Source: Ureibacillus manganicus DSM 26584 (GTDB lineage Bacteria; Bacillota; Bacilli; Bacillales_A; Planococcaceae). Taken from it: 64,000 bases of DNA. The notes under the pieces were generated by a model. That model did not search any database and was not told where the DNA came from. It saw only the letters and a program-made list of their open reading frames with translations. Of the stretch, positions 44,312 to 51,632 are shown one piece after another; the stretch's first letter is position 1; each line of letters opens with the position of its first letter. The DNA lies in NCBI RefSeq assembly GCF_000772945.1, contig NZ_JPVN01000017.1, positions 1 through 64,000 of the forward strand, read 5' to 3'. The translations under genes were made by a program, and so were the position numbers.

Positions 44312-45550
44312 TTGAAAATACCTGTTAACCTTCCGAAAATGGGTTTAACGATGGAAGAAGCAACAATTGTGAAGTGGTTAAAACAAGCTGGTGATGTTGT
44401 AAACAAGAACGATGTTTTACTTGAAGTTGAAACAGATAAATCTGTTCTTGAAATCGAAGCACCAACTGCAGGTACTGTAATTGAGCGTCTTTTTGATGAA
44501 GGTGATTCGATTAAAGTGTCAGAAACGATTTGTATTTTAGAAAATGGTGAAAAAGGTACTGATGAAAAAACTACTAATCCAGTGAATGTTCAGGACCCGC
44601 CTGTAGTTCAAGAAGAGTCGATAATAGTGGCGGCTACAAGTTCGAAAAATGCGCCAATGTATCCGCGTTTTCCAAACAAACCAGTATCACCTGCTGCAAG
44701 AAGAAAGGCTCACGAAATGGGACTGACAGCAGAAGAAATTCAGTCAATTAAAGGATCTGGCCCTAGAAATCGAGTGATTTTAAGGGATATAACTTCTTAT
44801 TCAAAACAAGTGAATCCTGTAAGCCAAACGACGAATGTAGAACATAATGTAATAGATTCAAATGTCGAATTTGAAAAGTTAACTACTATTCGCTCACTAA
44901 CTGCTAAGAAATTAACGGAAAGTTTCCGCGATGTTCCACAATTTATGATTAAGAAAAGTATTGATGTCACAAACATCAATGACATAAAAAATAAGCTAAG
45001 CGAGTTAAATATTAAAATCTCTTTAAATGATTTTATAATTCAAGGAGTTTCGCAGGCAATTCAGAAGAATAGAATTGTAAATAACTATTTCATAGAAACT
45101 GAAAATGAAATGCGTATTCAAAAGAATAATAAGATCAATGTAGGTTTAGCAGTGGCAATTGATGGTGGTTTAGTTGTACCTGTCGTTAAAGATGCAGATC
45201 AATTATCTTTAGTTGACATTGCGAGAAAAAGAGATGATCTAATTCAAAAAGCTCGAACAAATCGATTAACACCAAATGATATGAATGAAGGTACAATTAC
45301 AATTTCAAATTTAGGGGCATTTGGGGTAGATGAATTTAACGCAATCATAAATAAGCCAGAAGCTGCAATACTAGCAGTTGGCTCAGTGGTGAAACAACCA
45401 GTTGTCAATGAAGCTGATGAAATTGTCGTAAAGCCTATTTTAACGATTACGGCATCTTTTGATCATAGAATCCTCGATGGTGCAGTTGCAGCTCAATTTA
45501 TGAAGGACTTATCAGCTATTCTGGAATCAAAAGATTGGAAGATTGTTTAA
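44312..45550 (+). CDS. Dihydrolipoamide acyltransferase (E2)
   Basis: 412 residues: one lipoyl domain (residues 1-77, lipoylated Lys43 in ETDKSVLEIEAP), a linker, the E1/E3-binding domain (VSPAARRKAHEMGLTAEEIQ, about 128-147) and the catalytic trimer domain ending in FDHRILDGAVAAQF with His385 and Asp389. The TTG start follows GGGAGG. It transfers the acyl group from E1 to CoA, yielding the acyl-CoA that HBD/thiolase enzymes of the island could use. A presumptive shared E3 is required. Confidence 0.94.
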   Translation: MKIPVNLPKMGLTMEEATIVKWLKQAGDVVNKNDVLLEVETDKSVLEIEAPTAGTVIERLFDEGDSIKVSETICILENGEKGTDEKTTNPVNVQDPPVVQEESIIVAATSSKNAPMYPRFPNKPVSPAARRKAHEMGLTAEEIQSIKGSGPRNRVILRDITSYSKQVNPVSQTTNVEHNVIDSNVEFEKLTTIRSLTAKKLTESFRDVPQFMIKKSIDVTNINDIKNKLSELNIKISLNDFIIQGVSQAIQKNRIVNNYFIETENEMRIQKNNKINVGLAVAIDGGLVVPVVKDADQLSLVDIARKRDDLIQKARTNRLTPNDMNEGTITISNLGAFGVDEFNAIINKPEAAILAVGSVVKQPVVNEADEIVVKPILTITASFDHRILDGAVAAQFMKDLSAILESKDWKIV

Positions 45551-45573
45551 TTTTTGAAAGCAGGTGAGTGATA

Positions 45574-46032
45574 GTGGGAGGATATGTGACTGGTTTTTAC
45601 CATGCAGGTGTGACAGTTCAATCGATGGAGAAATCTTTAGATTTTTACTGTGGATTATTAGGCTTGGAACTGTATTCACTAAGAGATGCGACAGAGGAAT
45701 ATATCATGAAGATTGTAAATGTTCCTGCTGAAAAAATCCGAGTAGCCTTTTTAAAGGTGCCAGGTAGTGATGCAATGGTAGAACTTTTAGAATATGTAGG
45801 AGTCGAACGTCATCCAAGTAGCGTCAGACCTTGCGATTATGGTTCAGGTCATTTCTGCTTATACGTAAGTGATCTAGATAAGGTCTATAGTGAACTGGCT
45901 TCAAAAGGTGTACAGTTCAGGTCAAATTTACCGATTGTTTCAACTGCTGGTTTAAACAAAGGTGCAAAAATTGTTTATTGTATCGATCCAGATGGGTATT
46001 TAATCGAGTTAATTGAACCTGTGAAAAAGTAA
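45574..46032 (+). CDS. VOC superfamily protein B
   Basis: 152 residues with paired VOC modules. Candidate metal ligands are H10 (FYHAGVTV), H93 (GSGHFCLYVSD) and E145 (YLIELIEP). It is related in layout to VOC protein A at 37129 but clearly diverged. GTG at 45574 with AGGTGAG upstream is preferred to GTG 45568. Located between E2 and the enolase-superfamily gene. Epimerase, lyase or dioxygenase chemistry is all possible. Confidence 0.85.
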   Translation: MGGYVTGFYHAGVTVQSMEKSLDFYCGLLGLELYSLRDATEEYIMKIVNVPAEKIRVAFLKVPGSDAMVELLEYVGVERHPSSVRPCDYGSGHFCLYVSDLDKVYSELASKGVQFRSNLPIVSTAGLNKGAKIVYCIDPDGYLIELIEPVKK

Positions 46033-46078
46033 GGTTCGTTTATTGGACTTTTAAGATGAATGATGAGGAAGTGCCAGA

Positions 46079-47206
46079 ATGGAGATTGTCAAAAATATTA
46101 AAGTATCTACTATAAATATTCCTCTAGATGATCCAGTTTGGCTAGGAAGTTATTCAGTTAATAGTAGAGAATATTGTTTGGTAGAGGTTATTACGAATCT
46201 TGACCGCATTGGAGTTGGACTTGCTTTCACGCGCGGTGGAGATTTAAGCACGGCTATTTTAAAAAATATTGCACCATTTGTTATTGGTGAAGATGTTAAT
46301 AATATAGAAGCTATTTGGGAAAAAGCATATATTGGGAATCGTTTAAATGGACGTCAAGGTTTATTCATGCGAGCACTTTCCCTTGTAGATTTAGCCTTAT
46401 GGGATTTAAAAGGGAAGAAAGCGAATATGCCTCTTTATGAATTATTAGGAGGCTATAAAAAATCTATTCCTGTCCTAATGGCTGGTGGGTACTACGCTCC
46501 AAACAAAGATATTACACAACTTTGTCAGGAATATGAGGAGTACGTCGAACATGGGTACAAACAGTTGAAGTTAATGGTCGGTGGGGCTTCGATGGAAGAA
46601 GACTATGAGCGCTTTGTCGCTCTTAGAAAATTCCTTCCAGATGATGTTTCATTAGCAATTGATACGAATGGTAGTTGGACAGATCTTCATGAAACTGCAA
46701 GATGGGTCAATAAAGCCGAGAAGGAAGGCTGTTATCTTTCATTTATCGAGGAACCTTTACCACCTGAAAATAAGGAAGGTTTGTCTCTTTTAAGAAATAA
46801 AATCGATACAAAAATTGCAATGGGTGAATTTATAGCAGGGCGTTGGGAGTTTCTCGACATCATGAACCGCCAAGTAGTCGATGTTGTAAGAGCTGATACA
46901 ACGCTTTGTGGTGGAATAACTGAATGGAAAAGAATTGCTTCTTTAGCAGCAGCTCACAACCTGAAATTATTCCCACACTATTATGCATCGCTTCATTTAA
47001 ATGTAGCATTAGCCTTTCCAAATGTTGAAATGATCGAGGTTGTGTCAACGAAAGGAAAAAATAGTAGCTTCTCATTAATCGCAGGTGAAAATTATACAAT
47101 TCAAAATGGAGTTGCAACTCCAAAAGATTTACCTGGATTAGGGCTAACAATTGATGATGAACTGGTGAAATTTTATTTAACGACTGAAGCATCATTTATT
47201 TCATAA
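46079..47206 (+). CDS. Mandelate racemase/muconate lactonizing enzyme-like (enolase superfamily)
   Basis: 375 residues. An N-terminal capping domain precedes the barrel. Metal ligands are visible as D195 (AIDTNGSW), E224 or E225 (FIEEPLPPEN) and E250 (AMGEFIAG). Candidate catalytic bases are K164 (QLKLMVGG) and H300 (FPHYYASLHL). The second residue of the usual KxK is Met166, an atypical KxM. The superfamily abstracts the proton next to a carboxylate, so racemisation, dehydration of sugar acids or cycloisomerisation are all possible. With a TRAP importer, glycerate kinase and LarA nearby, acid-sugar dehydration or alpha-hydroxyacid epimerisation is the best guess. Confidence 0.9.
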   Translation: MEIVKNIKVSTINIPLDDPVWLGSYSVNSREYCLVEVITNLDRIGVGLAFTRGGDLSTAILKNIAPFVIGEDVNNIEAIWEKAYIGNRLNGRQGLFMRALSLVDLALWDLKGKKANMPLYELLGGYKKSIPVLMAGGYYAPNKDITQLCQEYEEYVEHGYKQLKLMVGGASMEEDYERFVALRKFLPDDVSLAIDTNGSWTDLHETARWVNKAEKEGCYLSFIEEPLPPENKEGLSLLRNKIDTKIAMGEFIAGRWEFLDIMNRQVVDVVRADTTLCGGITEWKRIASLAAAHNLKLFPHYYASLHLNVALAFPNVEMIEVVSTKGKNSSFSLIAGENYTIQNGVATPKDLPGLGLTIDDELVKFYLTTEASFIS

Positions 47207-47221
47207 AAAGTAGGTGAAACA

Positions 47222-48256
47222 ATGAAAGCATTATTGAAGGTGAACGAGGGTTACTCAGGTGTCGCTCTACAAGATATACAGGAACCTGCAATTGAATCTA
47301 ACGAACAGATTAAGATAAAAGTACATGCTGCAGGGATTTGCGGTACGGATATGCATATTATTTACGATGAATATCCAGTAAATATGCCCGTTGTGATGGG
47401 TCACGAATTTTCTGGAACAATTGTTGAGCTTGGAAGTGACGTGAAAGATTTTTCTATTGGAGATCGAGTTGTTTCTTTAACGGCAGCTGTGACATGTGGA
47501 AAATGTATTTATTGTAAACAAGGGGTTTTGATGTTATGTAACTCAAGAAAATCGATAGGTTCTGGAGTGAACGGTGCTTTTGCGGAATATTTAATTGTTC
47601 CATCTAGAGCTGTCTATAAAATCCCAGAAAATATTAGTCTTGACGAAGCAGCATTATCTGAACCTTTAGCTTGTGTTGTGAGATGTTTGATCGAAAGAGG
47701 AACTGTTACATCAAACCATCATGTTGTCATATCCGGTGTCGGGGCAATGGGAATGCTTGCATTACAAGTAAGTGTTGCGAATGGTGCGAAAGTGGTTGTG
47801 GTTGGAACGTCAAGAGATAAGGATCGACTTGAAATTGCAAAAGAATTTGGTGCCTATGAAGCCATTAATATTGAAAATCCTGAAGCTTTTGAAAGATTAC
47901 AAGAATTAGGTGGACCTTATGGATTTGATGTTGCCATTGAATGTGCTGGCCATGAATCTTCTTTAGATAATAGTATCCAATTATTAAGAAAACAAGGGGA
48001 ACTTATACAAGTTGGCTTATTTGGGAAACCGATTCGATTTAACTCTGATTTACTATTAATGAAAGAGATTAAATATGTAAATGGTTTCGCATCAAATCCA
48101 ACTTCATGGGACATCGCCTTAACATTAATGAAGGAAAACAAAGTTTCTTTAAGTAAATTAATCTCACATAAATTTGCTTTAGACGATTGGGAAGCGGCCA
48201 TAAATTCTGTGAAACAGGGTCAAGGTTTTAAAACATTGTTTATGCCGAATGCTTAA
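47222..48256 (+). CDS. Zinc-dependent medium-chain alcohol dehydrogenase
   Basis: 344 residues of the sorbitol/threonine dehydrogenase-like MDR group. Catalytic zinc ligands are C40 (GICGTDMHI) and H61-E62 (GHEFSG); the structural-zinc cysteines are in CGKCIYCKQGVLMLC; the Rossmann loop is VISGVGAMGMLALQV. It would oxidise a secondary alcohol of a polyol or hydroxyacid with NAD(P). It lies 15 nt after the enolase-superfamily gene and ends before a hairpin at 48261. Confidence 0.93.
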   Translation: MKALLKVNEGYSGVALQDIQEPAIESNEQIKIKVHAAGICGTDMHIIYDEYPVNMPVVMGHEFSGTIVELGSDVKDFSIGDRVVSLTAAVTCGKCIYCKQGVLMLCNSRKSIGSGVNGAFAEYLIVPSRAVYKIPENISLDEAALSEPLACVVRCLIERGTVTSNHHVVISGVGAMGMLALQVSVANGAKVVVVGTSRDKDRLEIAKEFGAYEAINIENPEAFERLQELGGPYGFDVAIECAGHESSLDNSIQLLRKQGELIQVGLFGKPIRFNSDLLLMKEIKYVNGFASNPTSWDIALTLMKENKVSLSKLISHKFALDDWEAAINSVKQGQGFKTLFMPNA

Positions 48257-48260
48257 AACG

Positions 48261-48297
48261 AATACTCTATAATTCTAACTAAGAGTTATAGAGTATT
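48261..48297 (+). terminator. Hairpin after the alcohol dehydrogenase gene
   Basis: AATACTCTATAA and TTATAGAGTATT form a perfect 12-bp stem around 13 nt, followed by ATTCTAATTTT. The U-tract is weak, so read-through into the glycerate kinase gene is possible. Confidence 0.65.
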
Positions 48298-48338
48298 ATT
48301 CTAATTTTATCGATTATAAAAAGAATGAGGGACAAAAT

Positions 48339-49475
48339 ATGAAAATTGTTATCGCACCGGATTCTTTTAAAGGAAGTTTAAATGCAATTGAAGTTTCAAA
48401 ATCCATCGAAAAAGGCATAAAGAAGGCTGATCCTGAAGCAAATATTGTACTAATTCCAATGGCTGACGGTGGGGAAGGCACAATGGAAACATTGGTTGCC
48501 TCTACGAATGGATATCAAAAACAAGTTACTGTTACAGGGCCACTTGGTGCAAAAGTGGAAGCATCGTATGGTGTCCTTGGAGACTCTGAAACTTGTGTAA
48601 TTGAAATGGCTAGTGCATCGGGTTTACATTTAATCGATTCAAGAGAGTTGAATCCATTTAAAACTACTACATATGGTGTCGGAGAGTTAATAAAAACAGC
48701 GCTGGATGACGGATTTAGAAAATTTGTGATCGGCCTTGGTGGTTCTGCTACAAATGACGGTGGAGCTGGTATGCTCCAAGCACTTGGTATGAAACTTCTT
48801 GACGTAAATGGCAGTGAGGTTGCCCATGGTGGTGGGGAATTAATTAATATTAAAGAAGTCGATTTAAGTAGTTTTGACAGTCGAATTAAGGATAGCGTAT
48901 TTATTATTGCATCTGATGTACAAAATCCAATGATTGGGCCTCAAGGTGCTTCTCACGTTTTTGGTCCGCAAAAAGGTGCAACATCAACAATGGTGCGACT
49001 TTTGGATGAAGGAATGAAGAATTGGGCTGACCAAATTGAAAAAGTTACTGACGTTTCCCTTCATGACCGTCCAGGAGCTGGTGCAGCTGGTGGAATCGGG
49101 GGTGCTTTCCAAGCATTTTTCCCTTCAGAAACTAGAAGAGGCATTGATATCGTCATCGAGTATACAAAATTAGAAGAAGTGATTATAGATGCTGATTTTG
49201 TTATTACAGGTGAAGGGAAAATTGATGATCAAACTGTTTTTGGAAAAACACCAATGGGAGTCGCACAAATCGCTCAAAAACAAAACGTCCCTACAATTAT
49301 CCTTGCAGGAACGGTAGGAAAAGGCATTGAGCAACTATATCAATATGGCGTTATAGCTGTCTTTAGTATTATCAATAGACCACTAACATTAAATGAAGCA
49401 ATTCAAGGTGCACAGGAGCTGTTGGAAAATACAGCAGAACAAATTACACGGTTGTTGATGAAACACGGCAAATAA
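48339..49475 (+). CDS. Glycerate kinase (GarK/GlxK type)
   Basis: 378 residues of glycerate kinase family 1. Signatures are MKIVIAPDSFKGSLNAIEVS at the N-terminus, MADGGEGTMETLVAS, GLGGSATNDGGAGMLQALG (about 129-147) and RPGAGAAGGIGGAFQAFF. It phosphorylates D-glycerate to 2- or 3-phosphoglycerate. Its presence implies that one fragment of the imported compound leaves the pathway as glycerate, as in glucarate/galactarate or glyoxylate routes. It is followed by the LarA-family gene after 24 nt. Confidence 0.94.
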   Translation: MKIVIAPDSFKGSLNAIEVSKSIEKGIKKADPEANIVLIPMADGGEGTMETLVASTNGYQKQVTVTGPLGAKVEASYGVLGDSETCVIEMASASGLHLIDSRELNPFKTTTYGVGELIKTALDDGFRKFVIGLGGSATNDGGAGMLQALGMKLLDVNGSEVAHGGGELINIKEVDLSSFDSRIKDSVFIIASDVQNPMIGPQGASHVFGPQKGATSTMVRLLDEGMKNWADQIEKVTDVSLHDRPGAGAAGGIGGAFQAFFPSETRRGIDIVIEYTKLEEVIIDADFVITGEGKIDDQTVFGKTPMGVAQIAQKQNVPTIILAGTVGKGIEQLYQYGVIAVFSIINRPLTLNEAIQGAQELLENTAEQITRLLMKHGK

Positions 49476-49499
49476 GTTTGTGTGAAGGGGGAGTTTCAA

Positions 49500-50762
49500 A
49501 TGGAGGTAAATTTACTTTATGGCCGAGATGGTCTGTTGATTGATGTTCCAGAGGATACATTTATCGTTGAGCCGAAACATGTACCGAAATGTGATAATGA
49601 GGAAGAAGCTGTTATTGAAGCTTTACGAAACCCAATCGGAAGTTCACCTTTAAAGGAACGAGTAAAGTCTACAGATAAAGTCGCAATTGTAATTAGTGAC
49701 ATTACAAGACCAACTCCGAATCATATATTAGTTCCTTTGCTAATAAAGGAGTTAGATCATGTACCGTTGGAAAATTTTGTTATTATTAATGGAACAGGTA
49801 CCCACCGCGATCAAACAAAAGAAGAATTTATTCAGATGTTAGGTGAATGGGTTGTTGAAAACGTTCGTATTATTAATAATCAATGTCACAATAACGAAGC
49901 ACTCGTAAAAGTAGGGGAAAGTAGATTTGGTTGCGATGTTTATTTAAACAATGAATATGTAGAGGCCGATTTTAGAATCGTCACTGGGTTTATCGAACCT
50001 CATTTCTTTGCGGGATATTCAGGTGGTCCAAAAGGAATTATGCCGGGTATTGCGGGAATTGAAACGGTCATGACATTCCACAATGCGAAAATGATTGGCG
50101 ACCCAAAAGCGACTTGGGGTAACATGCAAGGAAATCCAGTGCAAGACATGACAAGGGAAATCAATAGAATGTGTAAACCTGATTTCATGCTAAATGTTAC
50201 GTTAAATAGAGAAAAAGAAATTACTGCAGTGTTTGCTGGAGAGCTATATGAAGCACACGATAAAGGTTGTGCCTATGTTGAAGAACATGCAATGGTAAAA
50301 TGTGAACAACGTTTTGATGTGGTGATCACTTCAAATTCTGGTTATCCATTAGACCAAAATTTATATCAAGCGGTAAAAGGGATGAGTGCAGCACAAAAGA
50401 TTGTGAAAAAGGGTGGCACAATCATTATTGCTTCTGAATGTTCAGATGGTATTCCAGACCATGGGAACTTTTATAAAATACTGCAATTAGCAAAAACACC
50501 ACAAGAGTTGCTTGATATGATTAATAATCCTGAATTCAAAATGTTTGATCAATGGCAAGTGCAAAAACAAGCAGTGATCCAAACTTGGGCAGATGTCTAT
50601 GTTTATTCGCAATTATCAGAAGAACAAGTGACAAATTCATTGTTGAAGCCGACAGATAACATTGAGAAGACTATAGAGGAATTAAGAGAACAATACGGTG
50701 AAAACATGTCCGTGGCGGTGTTGCCATTAGGTCCGCTAACGATTCCGTATGTGCACGAGTGA
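49500..50762 (+). CDS. LarA-family nickel-pincer racemase
   Basis: 420 residues. The four residues that hold the nickel-pincer cofactor in Lactobacillus plantarum LarA (H108, H174, K184, H200 in that numbering) appear here as H102 (GTGTHR), H168 (EPHFFAG), K178 (SGGPKGIM) and H194 (TFHNAK), each exactly six lower. SDITRP is also conserved. The family racemises or epimerises alpha-hydroxyacids such as lactate, malate and 2-hydroxyglutarate. Cofactor-building LarB, LarC and LarE are not in the window. ATG 49500 with AAGGGGGAG upstream replaces GTG 49482. The context suggests epimerisation of an island intermediate. Confidence 0.92.
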   Translation: MEVNLLYGRDGLLIDVPEDTFIVEPKHVPKCDNEEEAVIEALRNPIGSSPLKERVKSTDKVAIVISDITRPTPNHILVPLLIKELDHVPLENFVIINGTGTHRDQTKEEFIQMLGEWVVENVRIINNQCHNNEALVKVGESRFGCDVYLNNEYVEADFRIVTGFIEPHFFAGYSGGPKGIMPGIAGIETVMTFHNAKMIGDPKATWGNMQGNPVQDMTREINRMCKPDFMLNVTLNREKEITAVFAGELYEAHDKGCAYVEEHAMVKCEQRFDVVITSNSGYPLDQNLYQAVKGMSAAQKIVKKGGTIIIASECSDGIPDHGNFYKILQLAKTPQELLDMINNPEFKMFDQWQVQKQAVIQTWADVYVYSQLSEEQVTNSLLKPTDNIEKTIEELREQYGENMSVAVLPLGPLTIPYVHE

Positions 50763-50810
50763 TCCACAAGCGTGAGGAAGTTGGGGAAGTGTGTATGTGA
50801 TGGGTTGTAA

Positions 50811-51375
50811 TGGACAGTAGGAGTGAAAAAAGTAGGTGAGTTGTCCAATATCGTGGCGATATTGGACAGTAGGAGTGGAAAAAGCTGGTGAGTTGTCCAA
50901 TATCGTGGCGATATTGGACATTAGGAGTGAAAGAAGTAGGTGAGTTGTCCAATATCGTGGCTATATTGGACATTAGGAGTGAAAGAAGTAGGTGAGTTGT
51001 CCAATATCGGAGCTATATTGGACAGTAGGAGTGAAAAAAGTAGGTGAGTTGTCCAATATCGTGGCGATATTGGACAGTAGGAGTGAAAAAAGTAGGTGAG
51101 TTGTCCAATATCGGAGCTATTTTGGACAGTAGGAGTGAAAAAAGTAAGAGAAGTGTCCAATATCCGGGCGATATTGGACAGTAGGAGTGAAATAAGTAAG
51201 TGAAGTGTCCAATAACGTGGCGATATTGGACAGTAGGAATGAAAAAAGTAGGTGAAGTGTCCAATATCAGGGCTCTCATGGACAAAAACGTAAGGAAAAG
51301 TGAAGGAACTGTCCATGAGAAGCTGTCTCATGGACAAAAGTGCGAGAAAAAGCGCAGGAACTGTCCATGAAGCGG
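50811..51375. repeat. Tandem array B: ~11 modules of a 52-bp inverted-arm repeat
   Basis: GTCC marks recur at 50843, 50895, 50947 and on by exactly 52 bp to 51363. A module is CGATATTGGAC, a 27-nt purine-rich loop (AGTAGGAGTGAAAAAAGTAG plus GTGAGTT), then GTCCAATATCG, with 3-nt joints. The last two modules use TCTCATGGAC/GTCCATGAGA-type arms instead, changing both sides together. At 51259-51283 an old left arm meets a new right arm, showing that the modules are arm-loop-arm. Open frames through it on the minus strand are artefacts of the repeat. The array follows the LarA gene and precedes the thiolase promoter. Confidence 0.95.
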
Positions 51376-51432
51376 CCTCCGCACAAAATCCTCATTAATT
51401 TGAATAATAATTAACAGATAATTCTAAAAGTA

Positions 51433-51461
51433 TTTACAAATCAGAAAAATGATTTTATAAT
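51433..51461 (+). promoter_or_regulatory. SigA-type promoter of the thiolase operon
   Basis: TTTACA (51433-51438), 17-bp spacer, TATAAT (51456-51461). Two LacI-type operators lie downstream in the leader. Confidence 0.8.
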
Positions 51462-51501
51462 TAAGCTAGTTATCTAAATAACTATTATTTTTTTGAAATA
51501 A

Positions 51502-51519
51502 AATCTAAACGTTTAGATT
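51502..51519. promoter_or_regulatory. LacI-type operator, copy 3
   Basis: AATCTAAACGTTTAGATT, a perfect 18-bp palindrome, about 35 bp after the predicted transcription start of the thiolase operon. Confidence 0.87.
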
Positions 51520-51568
51520 CACGAAACTAGTGGATTTTCCAACATGGAAATCTCTAACTATATCAAAA

Positions 51569-51586
51569 AATCTAATCGTTTAGATT
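51569..51586. promoter_or_regulatory. LacI-type operator, copy 4
   Basis: AATCTAATCGTTTAGATT, the reverse complement of copies 1 and 2. Its centre is 67 bp from that of copy 3 (about six and a half turns), so the two may act as roadblocks or bind a tetramer. Confidence 0.85.
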
Positions 51587-51632
51587 CTAAAATTGTAAAC
51601 AAAACTTCAACCATTTGAAAGGGGATAATGAA

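Noticed and set aside
42297-45550. Calling the E1/E2 genes an acetoin operon (acoABC)
   Set aside because: Sequence motifs fit, but there is no AcoR regulator, no E3 and the surrounding enzymes are foreign to acetoin use, so only a general 2-oxoacid/acetoin class is given.
50671-51337. Several minus-strand open frames of 60-138 codons with repeating NSPTFFTP-like text
   Set aside because: They are translations of the 52-bp array; because 52 is not a multiple of three the same peptide text appears in all frames. No ribosome sites.
50811-51375. CRISPR array
   Set aside because: Linkers are conserved rather than unique, and arms vary together; this is a tandem structured repeat, not repeat-spacer DNA.
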